A stretch of 64,000 bases of DNA from NCBI GenBank assembly GCA_035578175.1, contig JAQMRL010000003.1:83959969-84023968 (forward strand), given 5' to 3'. The notes under the pieces are model-generated. The model saw only the letters and a program-made list of their open reading frames with translations, made no database searches and had not been told where the DNA came from. Both the position numbers and the translations under genes were made by a program. How positions within the stretch are numbered: position 1 is the first letter of the stretch; the number at the start of each line of letters is the position of its first letter. Positions 48,852 through 60,375 of this stretch are shown here, piece by piece. The DNA comes from Catonia carolina (taxonomy: Eukaryota > Arthropoda > Insecta > Hemiptera > Achilidae).

Positions 48852-49434
48852 CTTCTTCTTCAGGTGCCCTCTCCATTACGAAGGTTGGCTATCAGCATGG
48901 TCAGTCGCACCTTGTCCACTGCTGCTCTGAAAAGGTCATGCGACGAGCAGTTAAACGCTTCTCTCAGGTTTCTTAACTAGGATATTCGTCTGCGTCCCAC
49001 CGAGCGTTTACCTACGAGTTTCCCTTAAATTATGAGATGCAGAATCTCATATATAGGCCCTCTCATGATGTGTCCAAGGTATGTCAGTTTTCTTATCTTT
49101 ACGCTCTGCAGGATTTCCAGCTCTTTCCCTATTCTTCTGAGGATCTCCATATTTGTGACCCTGTCTGTCCACAATATTCGAAGCATCCTCCGGTAGGTCC
49201 ACATTTCAAACGCTTGTAGACGGGTCTCACATTCTTTGGTAATTGTCCATGCCTTTACCCCATACAAGAGGATGGGAAAGACGTAGCACTTCAAGAGGCG
49301 GGTCCTGGTTTCGAGGCTCAGGTCGCGGGCCGATAGAAGAGGTCTCATTTTTAGGAATGCTGCCCTGGCCTTTTCAATTCTGATCTTTATTTCTGGCAGG
49401 TGGCTTGCACTGCAATTGACTCGGGTTCCCAGAT
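48852..49434 (-). pseudogene. 5'-truncated LINE, RT thumb/C-terminal region
   Basis: TSD AAGAAAGAAAT at 48841-48851 and 49435-49445. Minus-strand 3' tail GGCACCTGAAGAAGAAGA. The frame 49348-49025 reads LSARDLSLETRTRLLKCYVF, LLYGVKAWTITKECE, WTDRVTNMEILRRIGKE and YLGHIMRGP, the C-terminal region of a common arthropod non-LTR RT (L2/CR1- or RTE-like; clade not settled). The end of the ORF is broken near 49025. Same element as 57111-57890, in opposite orientation. Confidence 0.87.
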
Positions 49435-49445
49435 AAGAAAGAAAT

Positions 49446-50070
49446 AGTAGTATTTAATTTTGAAAATACAAAGTTGCAGTAAAACACGTGAAAATAGATG
49501 TTAATAATAGTATGGGTCTGTTATCAATGATGCTTAATTATTGTGAGATAAAGTGGACATGGATGCATTCCCTTTATAAGTCTGTGGTAAGTATACTTAC
49601 CACTGGTAATAAGGTTGATTGTTTTAAAGAATGAGCTATGCAGTTGAACCCTATTGGCATATTATGGCTTTATAGATGTTCTCTTGTTAAGTATGCTATC
49701 CACATTTTGAAATTAGTGCGCAGCGACCATTTGCTTCATGAGTTACACGAATGTGGTAAGAATTCATACCAGCGTACGCAACCGTGTTGTTTTGTTGTTA
49801 TTTTTGTACAGTGCTTAGAAAATTCGAGTTTTTTTACAGGAAAGCAAGCATTTATGCTAATATAAAGTTGAGATAAGTTATTCTACACATTTTTCTGTTA
49901 TATAGGACTACAAGTTGTTAAAACAACTTCAGCAAACAACTTAAGCATTCTTACCAGTAAACATTATGCAATTCCCATTTCAATAAACTTCCTTGGTAAG
50001 TATACTTAATAGGGCTTAATATAAAAAAGAAATTATTTTATTAAACATTATTTTCCTTTGTTTGCACCAC
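49446..50070. other. Intronic DNA with a 20-bp palindrome
   Basis: GTGGTAAGTATACTTACCAC at 49584-49603 is a perfect palindrome. A related GGTAAGTATACTTAA recurs at about 49993. Otherwise nothing recognised. Confidence 0.5.
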
Positions 50071-50559
50071 TACATATATGATAATGAACAGCCAAAACAA
50101 AACAAAATTAAATATAAAACTCACCTCATAGTATTATATTCATTCAAGATCTTTCGTCTCCCTCGGAGACATAATCAGGAATTTAAAAACACACTAATCA
50201 CACAAAACATAAAACATTAAAACAATTATGGTCGCAGACCACGTCAATTGTTCAAAAAATAGATTCCTACATCAATAACCATTCCGCGCGCGGTTATTCG
50301 GCCGAATGACGGTATTATTATTTTGTACTTAGTTACAAAATGTACTAGGTACAAAATGACAATACCATTACAATACAATACAATACAATATGTACAATAC
50401 AATATGTTTTGTGTGATTAGTGTGTTTTTAAATTCCTGATGATGTCTCCGAGGGAGACGAAAGATCTTGAATGAATATAATACTCGAATGAAATAATACT
50501 CTAAGGTGAGTTTTATATTTAATTTTGTTTTGTTTTGGCTGTTCATTATCATATATGTA
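50071..50559. repeat. Long inverted repeat with ~140-bp near-identical arms
   Basis: Left arm 50071-50210; right arm 50404-50559 reversed. Nearly all bases pair; the right arm has an extra ~16-bp tandem GAATGAA.ATAATACT unit. Spacer 193 bp with ATACA repeats. Each arm contains GTCTCCCTCGGAGAC (or its reverse), a smaller hairpin. Confidence 0.9.
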
Positions 50560-50891
50560 AAAAAAGAAATATCTTACGGTTCTGGCACTAGAAATACATT
50601 ATTCAAGTCCCTATAAAACAAAATTTAACATTTTACATGCATATTTTTCCCCGTAGTACTGCCCTATAAAGGGTTAAGTAGGCCTATTACAAAACATAGT
50701 TATACAAAATTCAATATAAAAGAAGCAAAATAAGCTTGGCAGATTCAAATTTTGATTACTTCAAACATGAAATTTCAATGCACCAATGTACAAAAACGTC
50801 ACCACAGAGTCTGTTTTAACTATACGTAGTGTGATGCATGTCATATTTTTTTCATATAACCGTACTCGCACACTTTATGTTTATGATGTTT
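50560..50891. other. AT-rich DNA, nothing recognised
   Basis: No feature seen. Confidence 0.4.
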
Positions 50892-50892
50892 C

Positions 50893-51917
50893 TTTTTACT
50901 TTCTCTTGCCAATATGAATATATAGGAAGGAAAGTATTGTTTTCATGTCGATTTTTCGAAATCGAGTTTTCACCGAATCTACACGTTTTCAGACCCCCTG
51001 AACCCAAAGAAACATGTTTTTAGCGATTGGACTGTGTATGTGTCTATGTGTCTGTCTATGTGTATGTGTGTGTGTGTGTGTGTGTGCGTGTGCGCGCGCG
51101 CGCGCGTGCGCGCGTGCGTGCGTGTGTGTGTGTGTGTGTCAACAGAATATCTCAAGAACGGAACATCGTACAAACTTGAAACTTAAGTTACATACCATTA
51201 CCGGACCCGACACGAACATCTTCATCAAAATCGGTCAACCGAAAGTAGTAAGAGTTTATTTGTATAATTTTTTACTTTTTTGCGATTTTCTCAAAAACTG
51301 GTCCTACGATTTTTTTTAAAATCGCCTGGTTAACTAAATGTTTTATGCTCTACAAGATAGGGTAGGCGCCATGTTTGCTGAAATTCTTGGTGAGGCTGTT
51401 TTCACATAAAAGAAGTGGTTTTTTAAGATTACGGCTGTAATATGTATTATAGCGCAAAAATTTATATTTTAAAAAATGTAGAGAATTTAAAATCCTACAA
51501 ATTTTATTTCAAACATTTTGTTGTATAACGCTTAGTTTAGCGGTAATTAGCAATTTTCTGTTTTTTCTCACGAAAACGTGTGAAATATCGATTTTTTGAA
51601 TATTTCGGCCTTTGTATGCATTTAACGACAAAAGTGTATAATCAAATTTATAGGAAATTAAAAGATCTACGACTTTTAAGCATTTTTCTCTACAGAACCT
51701 AGTTTAGCGTGAAAGAGTGATTTTCCGTATTTTTAAGCCAAACAGGTTGATTTTCATTTTGCTTCTTTCACTCATGATTAAAATTAGGTTATGTTTTTTG
51801 AGGTTTGTTTTTTGTTTATTTCTAATGTTTTATTATTAATGTTAGGTTTATTGCTAATTACTTGCATTGGCAAGAGAAAGTTGTGGGAGTGTTTCACACC
51901 AGATTTTTTTTTTTTTT
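50893..51917 (+). mobile_element. Near-complete HLT element
   Basis: TTTTTACTTTCTCTTGCC start, hairpin CGATTTTTCGAAATCG, GT/GC tract 51029-51140, both internal units, GGCAAGAGAAAGTTGTGGGA, terminal hairpin and a long T run at 51905-51917. Confidence 0.87.
51057..51140 (+). repeat. (GT)n(GC)n microsatellite in HLT
   Basis: Alternating GT with a GCGCGCGCGCG core. Confidence 0.95.
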
Positions 51918-52720
51918 GTATTTTGTTATCTGTTTGGAAAGCTCTGGGACATTTTATTTTGAACCTTCTTGAAAGTCAGCTTAGCAACCTAGTATATTAA
52001 TAGGTGTATATTAGTAACTTGTATGAGCCTTGTTCAAAAATCTATGCTGTAAAGTTCAATGAAGTATTTTTCGTCACAGTTTTCATATCTCGTGTTACGT
52101 TATGTGTATCGAATCGGAACTTTAGTGAAGTTAATAAATTGATGACGACGCGGGTGTTTAAGAAAGAAAACGGACGCTAAATTATCAAGGTAGTCACTTG
52201 AAATAATTAAGTGTCAATAAGTGAGTGATATGTAATGAATCTAGTAAAATTAGGATAAGTTAAATTAAATGAATGGAAATTCTTAAAAGACAATAACCAC
52301 AAACATATTTGTATATATTTTTGCCATGATTTAAACATCTACAACTGTATATTTATACAATCAGCAGTATTTATGATGTACGTAAGATAATGTCATGTTT
52401 TCGTCTTGATTGAAGAAATCATCCAGTGGCAAACCCTCGTCGCTGTTTTATATAAGTCCTCTTTTTATCTTCTTTTTAATCTCCTTTGTGGATTTTGTGG
52501 TAGGTATCGGTGTGACAATGTTTGTATCTCTGGATTCGTGTGATTTGTTAATTTTGAATAGAAACGACTGTTCAATTTGTTAATGGCTAAGTATATTGTG
52601 GTTATGTTGAGGTTTCGATGATAGAGTTTTGTACGTAGTTGGAACTACATGTAATTAAACGTAAAATTTTGTTTTGATAAGTCTGTATCCTGTTAATTTG
52701 TTTGTTTTCTTTTTTAATGT
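51918..52720. other. AT-rich DNA, nothing recognised
   Basis: No gene or family seen. Confidence 0.4.
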
Positions 52721-52736
52721 CCATTTTTTATTTAAC

Positions 52737-53049
52737 CCACCGGGTTGGTCTGGAGGTAAAGTCGTCGCCAAAATCAGCTATTCAACAGCTGATTTTCGGA
52801 GACGGTTCCTGGTTCAAATCCTAGTAAAGGTAGTTACTTTTATACGGATTTGAATACTAGACAGTGGTTACCGGTGTACTTTGATGGTTGGGGTTTAATT
52901 AACCATACTCTCTCAGGAATGGTCGGCCTGGGTCTGTACAAGACTACACCTCATTTACTTGTCATACACATCATCCTCATCTCATTGGGTCATGGGGTTG
53001 CTAATTGTTCTAAATTGAACAGATTGCAACGTACACATATTAGGAATAA
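52737..53049 (+). repeat. Full-length SINE-C, tail-to-tail with SINE-G
   Basis: From CCACCGGGTTGGTCTGGAGG to GGAATAAAAAAAA; hairpin AAAATCAGCTATTCAACAGC present. Confidence 0.92.
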
Positions 53050-53241
53050 AAAAAAATGTTTATTTATTTATTTATTTGTTTAAAATCGCATCAACTGTTT
53101 GATCATTAGCGACTATAGTGGATTATGCAACTGTAACTATGGTTTTCGACTTGGGAAAATTTGTAGACCCTAGCTGAGAATCGAACCCGGGACCTTTGCG
53201 TGGTAGAGGCTAACGTGCTAACCACTACGCTACGAAAGTGG
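53050..53241 (-). repeat. SINE-G copy
   Basis: Reverse-oriented: TTTATTTATTTATTTG tail, TTAGCGACTATAGTGGA, reverse B box GAATCGAACCCGGG and tRNA-Gly-like CGTGGTAGAGGCTAACG. CCATTTTTTATTT at 52721-52733 and 53242-53254 flanks the SINE-C plus SINE-G pair as a unit. Confidence 0.88.
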
Positions 53242-53254
53242 CCATTTTTTATTT

Positions 53255-54012
53255 TTGTTTTGATTGTGTGAGTGGTTATAGGGCAGGGGATAAATGACGT
53301 AGTATATCATTTTTTTATATAACCACACTTTAAAGTTTATTTAGTTGTTTGTATTGGACCTTGCGTGTGCTAGAAGACCGTCAAAATTATTTTACCGGCT
53401 GATGCGTAAAATTTGAAATTTTTTTGGTGGCCGAATTAAACTGTTCCTCCCACTTACACACGTTTAAACACTCTTAATAATACTGCTTCAAAATTTTTCT
53501 GTAAATTTCCGCCGGTATCACACCTTCAGATAACAAGAATTTTATCACTAAACGTTACGGCGTACACATTTTAAGCGGAGCTGACAATTTGAAATGAACA
53601 AAAGAGGTTACGTTTCTATTAATTACGATCAAACAGTTAATTAATAGTATTCCCAAGGTGCCCAACGTGACCCTCAACGAGTTTAATTGTCATTGAATGA
53701 ACCGTTTTTTTCTTAATATTAATTGATTTTGTTAATTATTGAACGAATCTTATCATCGAAACATTAGCTGTTTCAAACATTCCATTCACTCTGTAAATTG
53801 ATTATCTCATAAATGCAATAACTAATTACTTTTTGTACTATAAATTTAGATGTTTCCATAAATACATTTATGTAACTAAAAAAATATTAAGTTAGTTTAA
53901 AATACACCGCTATAAAAGGCATTAATCTACAGACCTACTCACCTATATATCTTATAAGGTATATTGTAATTTAACTATTAAATTCTTGGCCAAAAATTCA
54001 GTATCTTTATTT
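53255..54012. other. AT-rich DNA, nothing recognised
   Basis: No gene or family seen. Confidence 0.4.
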
Positions 54013-54374
54013 CTATGGTGTTATGGCAAAAGTGGATATGTACACTTTTTTAAATTTTTCAGGAGAGCATTTTTAAAGTTTGATTGAATAGGATAAATCA
54101 GTTTCTAAGTTTTTTGGTATGATTAAATACTCATAAAATTCAATAATTAATTTAAAATACTTTTCGCACCCAGAAAACTAAATATGTAATCTTGGCACCC
54201 AGATTTTCTTGATTTTCTGACATATCAAGTTTTGCCATATTCTATAACTTGACAGTATGTAGAACTTAAAAAGTGGCAATAGTAGGTAGAATGGAAAAAT
54301 ACTCCAAGGAAATAATATAAATGCTAGTAAATGATTGAATTTTACTTTTTTATATTTTCTTTAAATTAGAACAA

Positions 54375-54668
54375 CCCACCGGGTTGGTCTAGAGGTAAAA
54401 TCATCGCCGCGAAGACGAAGGTTCCTGGTTCAAATCGTAGTAAAGGTAGTTACTTATACACAGATTTGAATACTAGATAGTTGTTACCGGTGTACTTTGA
54501 TGGTTAGGGTTCAATTAACCATACTCTCTCAGGAATGGTCGGCCTGAATCTGTACAGGACTACGCCTCATTTACATCATACACATCATCTTCATCTCATT
54601 GGGTCATGGGGTTGCTTATTGTTCTCAATTGAACAGATTGCAACGTACATAAATTAGGAATACAAAAA
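54375..54668 (+). repeat. SINE-C without the hairpin segment
   Basis: CCCACCGGGTTGGTCTAGAGG head runs straight into CGCCGCGAAGACGAAGG, so the AAAATCAGCTG inverted repeat is absent. B box region CTGGTTCAAATCGTAG. Confidence 0.9.
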
Positions 54669-54939
54669 TAAAAATAGTTATTTTAAAGTATTTTGGAATA
54701 ATATAATAATGACTACAATGTTATAACACGTGCATTTTTCTTTACATAATCCGAAGTAATGAAAAAACTGACTCATAGTAGCTTACACTGAATAAGGTAA
54801 TAAACAATTAAGAAAACTAATCAGTGTATTTTAATATTATAAACACTCAAAATAAAAGAAAAAACAATAATTTATATAAACATATGATAGTACAATTAGC
54901 TCAATTGGAGCCCTGTCTCTTACATAATAAAAAATATTC

Positions 54940-55990
54940 ACACTCTTTTAGTAAATTAGGAACGATCATCATTGTCAGATTCACTAGTTGAAATGTCCAA
55001 TTCAGGAGCATGGTGGGTAGTTGTAAGTTTATTATAAAACTCATGACAATCGGAATGAATAAGCCGTAACAAGTCCCTTTTTTAAGTGGATTTTTTTTTA
55101 TTGAGTGATGATGTCTACATAAGCCTTGGGCTTGTGCGTAGGTAATGATGTGTGGTGATTTACAGATGAATAAAAATGCCAGACCTGACCGGGAATCGAA
55201 CCCGGGATTGATCCCTGTTTTACCACTGTAGGAATGAGGTATTTCATTCTTATACGTCTGAGGCTTTCTCCGATTAGTTTTTCTCAGGTTCATGGTTCTG
55301 AACATTTCATCCTCTTTTAAAGCGTAGGCCTATTTAAACTGAATGATATCGAAATTACATGAAGTGCAGTGCAGCCTTTCAATCATTAACCAACTTATTT
55401 TATTCCCATCGGTGTCGCGGAGCCGTTTAACAAGAGTTTGGGAAAGTAAGCTTGAGAAAGACAGGAAGTTTTTTCTTTCCATTTCTGAAACCTTGAATGG
55501 TCTTTTACTTCTCAACTTTTGAATAAATTGATACCAATCACGAGGCATCATGATTGGTACAGATGTAACTTTTTCAGCTCTCTCGATTCTAGCTTGATCA
55601 TTATCACACTCAAGATTAGTATGATTGGGCAGAAGAAATTTTTGGTCCATTGTATTCAACGGTTTCTTTTCTTGAAGTGAAGAACTGAACATTACAGCCA
55701 TGTTGAAGTTCCAATTTTGCCCTCTACATGTATCGGAATATGTTACTAAGTGAGTAACTTCTTCTGGTAGTTGCATTATTTCCTTAAAATTACAAAATGC
55801 TATATCATTTGAATCCCTTCCTGCTACAGACTCATGCCACTTCAAAGTCTGAAGCCCTTCAGATGACCAGTTTCTTACTGCAAACTGTAAATGTATATGA
55901 GTCTTTTGTAGTGAACTATACTAGTTTGAAGAAAAGGTGTGGACAGAATTTGTTGAAGGTCAAAGACTATGACCGTACTTAAAGGTGCCT
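54940..55990 (-). pseudogene. Broken DDE-type transposase of the TIR element
   Basis: The longest intact stretch (55845-55330, 171 codons) reads MKWHESVAGRDSNDIAFCNF, LVTYSDTCRGQNWNFN, QKFLLPNHTNLECDNDQARI and MPRDWYQFIQKLR. The pattern WHE..A.RG..EIA, YSDTC.GQN, GHT..ECD..HA.IE resembles a transposase-like family common in insect genomes, with Asp of YSDTC and Asp/Glu of ECD plausible catalytic residues. Upstream frames (to about 55990, HTFSSN, YKRLIY-like) and downstream ones (LLRLIHSDCHEFYNKLTTTH, 55060-54960) are frameshifted. A SINE splits the C-terminal part. The superfamily name is not certain. Confidence 0.65.
55090..55225 (-). repeat. SINE-G-type fragment in the transposase pseudogene
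   Basis: Reverse B box GGGAATCGAACCCGGG, then CACACATCATTACC in the body and a T run at the tail (55091-55100). 5' truncated; TSD unclear. Confidence 0.7.
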
Positions 55991-56724
55991 TCAAAGCAGA
56001 ATCCTTATCAATTCTTTTGCATTTGTCTGCAAAATCAGCTTTTTGTTTGTGGATAGGTATTATACTTTACTCTTCTTCAACTTTATCTTTTTGCAGTTCA
56101 TTGTTTGTTTTATTTAATTTTAAAACATATTGATCACGTTTTACATGCATCTACTTTTGAGAGTTTAAATCTGTGACCAGTAGTTTTAAAAACCAATCTA
56201 AAAGTTTTATAAGATGCATGCTGTTCTCCTTTCTCTAGTTTTACTGCTTTCTATTCACCAAAAAATTTGTAATGTTAAGATCTTCCGAATATTTTGGTGA
56301 AAAACAATGCTTAAACAGTAAATAAACAAAACAACACCTTAGTTTTGGCAGAAATTAACGTAACCTGCAAAAAACAGCTAACTCAAAAACTACCAAAAGT
56401 AGATATGTTGAAGAGGCTACCGCAAGAGAGCAGTGAAAAAGAAACGGCAAAAGTTGATATGTCTGACATACCTAGTTTAGCCGCTAACATCAAAATTTTT
56501 TTCAAACAAGGCAGAAGTGGTTACGAACATATCTGTTTTTGGCACAGTACAAAGTTCACATGAATGACATATCATGTTTTTCCATTGGCCATATCTCTGC
56601 AGCTAATAGCCGTAGACATACCTCGTTTTGCCACAATATAGATTCAAATATGGGCAACACAGTGGTGCACTTAACTCAATTTTTAAAAAAAGTGGACATA
56701 TCCACTTTTGCCATAACACCATAG

Positions 56725-57098
56725 ATTTAGTACTAATTAAAGAAACTAAATATACATAAAATATACCTTTATTTTTTAATATAATAATTATTATAAATCT
56801 TTTCACCCACATTTTCAAACCCATAATAGGTAATTAATTATTTATGATTATTGTAGAAAGCTTTCTAAAATTAATTTGATTGGTTCTCATAAGTTATCAA
56901 TGGGTGTACTGTTAAATCTGCAGAATATTAATTTTTTTGTTTTTTGTTTCTTATGTATACAGTAATATACTCGCACGACACATATCAGAGTGCGTGTAGG
57001 TTATGAGCTCGTAGCACAAGAGTATAACATTGCCGTTTCAAATTTAATGTAGAAATTTCAATAATTTTATTCGCGAAAATTATTATTAACTTCTTTAT
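56725..57098. other. AT-rich DNA, nothing recognised
   Basis: No feature seen. Confidence 0.4.
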
Positions 57099-57110
57099 AG
57101 AAGTGATACA

Positions 57111-57890
57111 TAGTCGAAAGCATAGAAGGTCTGCAAAGAATGCTGAACAACATAATTAAAGCCACTGAAGAGTATGGGCTCACATTAAATGCTAATAAGA
57201 CAAAATACATGGTCATTGCTAAGCGAGAAAATCCGCAGGAACAACTTTTTGCTGGCCAAGACAGAATCGAACAAGTGGAAGCCTATAATTATCTGGGAAC
57301 CCGAGTCAATTGCAGTGCAAGCCACCTGCCAGAAATAAAGATCAGAATTGAAAAGGCCAGGGCAGCTTCCTAAAAATGAGATCTCTTCTATCGGCCCGCG
57401 ACCTGAGCCTCGAAACCAGGACCCGCCTCTTGAAGTGCTACGTCTTTCCCATCCTCTTGTATGGGGTAGAGGCGTGGACACTCACCAAAGAATGTGAGAC
57501 CCGTCTACAAGCGTTTGAAATGTGGACCTACCGGAGGATGCTTCGAATACCGTGGACAGACAGGGTCACAAATATAGAATATATTTATATATATGGTCCT
57601 CAGAAGAATAGGGAAAGAGCTGGAAATCCTGCAGAGTGTAAAGATAAGAAAACTGACATACCTTGGACACATCATGAGGGGGCCTAAATATGAGATTCTG
57701 CATCTCATAATTCAAGGGAAACTCGTTGGTAAACGTTCGGTGGGACGCAGATGAATATTCTGGTTAAGAAACCTGAGAGAAGCGTTTAACTGCTCGTCGC
57801 ATGACCTTTTCAGAGCAGCAGTGGACAAGGTGCGACTGATCATGATGATAGCCAACCTTCGTAATGGAGAGGGCACCTGAAGAAGAAGAT
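57111..57890 (+). pseudogene. 5'-truncated LINE, RT palm-to-C-terminal region
   Basis: TSD AGAAGTGATACA at 57099-57110 and 57891-57902; tail GGCACCTGAAGAAGAAGAT. Reads EEYGLTLNANKTKYMVIAKR, NYLGTRVNCSASHLPEIKIR, then after a one-base deletion near 57368 SLLSARDLSLETRTRLLKCY, LLYGVEAWTLTKECE and WTDRVTN. An expanded TATATTTATATATAT patch near 57580-57595 causes a second break. Compared with the copy at 48852 it extends ~200 bp further 5'. Confidence 0.9.
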
Positions 57891-57902
57891 AGAAGTGATA
57901 CA

Positions 57903-59165
57903 AATTTTTATTTTTCAGATTTAAGAGAGAGCTTTCTTTCTCTCTTTAATTCTTTATTTACAACTGTAAAATTTTACAACAAGCAAATTTAATGATTATG
58001 ATAATAATGTAAATGACATGATAGGCATGAGAGGGGTAGGGCTCCTATTGGTGCCTCCCCAAGAATGAAATTTGTATATCAAATTAGCAGATCTCTACTC
58101 CAGCGTCTTTTAAAGCGTCTAGCGGGATTATCAGGTAAATGGAAGGTAGAAAGTGAACGCACCAGTGGGAGAGAGCTAAAGTGAAAATTTGGTCATTTTG
58201 GCTAGCAAATATAATTAACTCTCGGTTTTGAGTTGGTACTTAAATAAGCATATTATTTTTAGATTCCAAAAAAATGCTGTAACATCTAATCTTGGTTCGT
58301 TTTGGATCTGGGTATAATAAATAAATAAATAAACAAACTTATGAAATTATTAATCTACCCTAAATTAATCTATCCTTGAACATAAGAAACCATAGCTGGG
58401 TAGATTAATTTTCCTTAAAACGAGTTAATAATGTAAGTTTTAGATTTTTAAGTTATAATTAAAGAATTGACATTGTTTAGAATGATTTTTTTTCTAACGT
58501 AATAGGAAAATAAATATATAAATAAAACATGATAATATTAGGTTTAATAGAACATGCGTATCTTTTTCAATAAATGATAAAATTCGAGTAAATATTTGGA
58601 TATTTTGTCTTATGTAGATGTATTTTATATTAAATTATGCTACGTAAAATATAATAAATGTAAATATTTTTAGCTACATGATTTATGTCCATAAATATTT
58701 TTATTTGATTACATTTCTTGTTTTCACAATTTACAAGCGATACTTATTAACTACTTTTTAAAAGAAAATGTTGTTTTAAATGCCTCTTTCTCACAGTTTA
58801 CGTATGATAGCCCTATATGAGTAAATTTAAATGATATTTGATTTGTGGTGTAGGCATTTACCGGTGTCTCTCCTTGTTATGCGTGTAATTATGTTCATTT
58901 GTTCCTATTATATGCCATTATTCTCAGGCTTTTAATGTGTTAAGCGAAGAATTTATTTTACAGTAATATAAATCACCCGGTACATAGGCTTACAGAAAGC
59001 TGAGGCGGCAATTATCACAAACAGTTGCATGTTATGTGTTGATAGTTCTCCTTTGAGCTTATAATTATTGACAATTTTAGATTTTTATATTAGGTTGTCT
59101 CGAGAAGTGTCAATTGGTTGGGCTGTGTTTAAATCAGTAAATCAGACAATATCAGTATTGTACCT
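57903..59165. other. AT-rich DNA, nothing recognised
   Basis: CT-rich tract near 57940. A GC-richer patch at 58030-58190. No gene supported. Confidence 0.35.
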
Positions 59166-59194
59166 ATTTGTTTTTTACTTCCTCTTGCCCTGAT

Positions 59195-59593
59195 TTTCCC
59201 ATAACAGGCAGGTGGAGTGTTAAATTATTTGCACTCAATCTGCTAGTTCCAGAGCTACAAAAAATAGTTCTGTTTCTTATCACATGATCAGCCAATTATA
59301 TGACTGAAGCATTTAAGAACAGAAGAGGTATAGGTGTAAAAGACTCTAGTCACAGCTATCTCCTCAGAGAGTAATAAATTTCATTATACAGCCCGACCCT
59401 GTAGTGAATGAAGTGAAGGTGCCATTTGCAGGGTGGAAAGTGGATGCTTTTTGGAGGACCCGGCATGCTGATAAGAATATTTTTTCACTCAGAGAGGAAG
59501 GCAATGGTAAACCACCTCAATCCAAGTTTTAGCTAGTAAAGCCTCTAGAGGTTCAAACCAGCCTTTCGGTTATTGACCTAAACAACAACAACA
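59195..59593 (+). repeat. Full-length SINE-D in HLT
   Basis: TSD CTTGCCCTGAT (59184-59194) versus CTTTCCCTGAT (59594-59604). Complete from CCCATAACAGGCAGGTGGAG to (AAC)n. Confidence 0.92.
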
Positions 59594-59704
59594 CTTTCCC
59601 TGATATGAATATCAAATAATAATAATAATCATAATATAATAAAAAAATAGTATAATATACTTAATAAATAATATATTATATAAGGAAGTAAAGTAATTTT
59701 TTTT

Positions 59705-59866
59705 TAGTTTTTATTTAAAGTTGCGTCAACTGATCGGCCATTAGCGACTACGGTGGGATAAGTAACGGTGGGTTTTAACTTGCGAAAATTTCCTGACTCT
59801 GGCCGGGAATCGAACCCGGGACCTCCGCGTGGTAGGCGTAATACCACTACGCTACGGAGCCAGCCA
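59705..59866 (-). repeat. SINE-G in HLT
   Basis: Reverse-oriented: tail TTGCGTCAACTGATCGGCCA, reverse B box GAATCGAACCCGGG, CCGCGTGGTAGGCG. Flanks AAGTAAAGTA and AAGTAAAATA look like a TSD. Confidence 0.88.
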
Positions 59867-60375
59867 AGTAAAATATTGTTTTATTGAGTTTTCACAGGAA
59901 AAACACATTTTCAGGGCCCTAAACCCAAAAACATGTTTTTAGCGATTGGTCTGTAAGTGTACCCGTGTGTATACTTAATACTTCAATAACATAATAGCGT
60001 ACTCAGTTGAAACTTGGAGCTTAAATTAGGTACCATAAGGGGATCCTACGCGAACATTTTCATCAAAATCAATCAAACGGATGTAGTAGTTTATTCTCGC
60101 GATTTGTCACTTTAAGAAATTTTCTCTAAAACGGCTCCTACATTTTATTTTTTAAATCGCCTCTTTACTACTTTTTTATGCTGTACAAGATAAAGTAAGC
60201 GCCATGTCTGCTAAAATTTATGGGAAGGCTGTGCTCTCGTGGTAAAATTTTTTTATCATTGCGGCCATAATATACATTTTATGGCATAAGTGTACGAATT
60301 AAAATTACAGGAAATTAAAAGACTTACAACTTTAATTTCAAGCGTTCTTTTCTATAAATCTTAGTTAAGCGTCTT

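Larger units (their letters stand above)
54013..56724 (-). mobile_element. 2.7-kb TIR DNA transposon with transposase remains
   Basis: Left end CTATGGTGTTATGGCAAAAG; the right end reverses to the same 29-base start, one mismatch, then CACTTTTTT. ATTT flanks both ends. Subterminal copies of a GCAAAAGT.GATATGTC-like motif lie near 54237, 56396, 56437, 56556-56620 and 56697. The interior holds a broken transposase on the minus strand plus a SINE-C and a SINE-G-type insertion. Confidence 0.82.
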
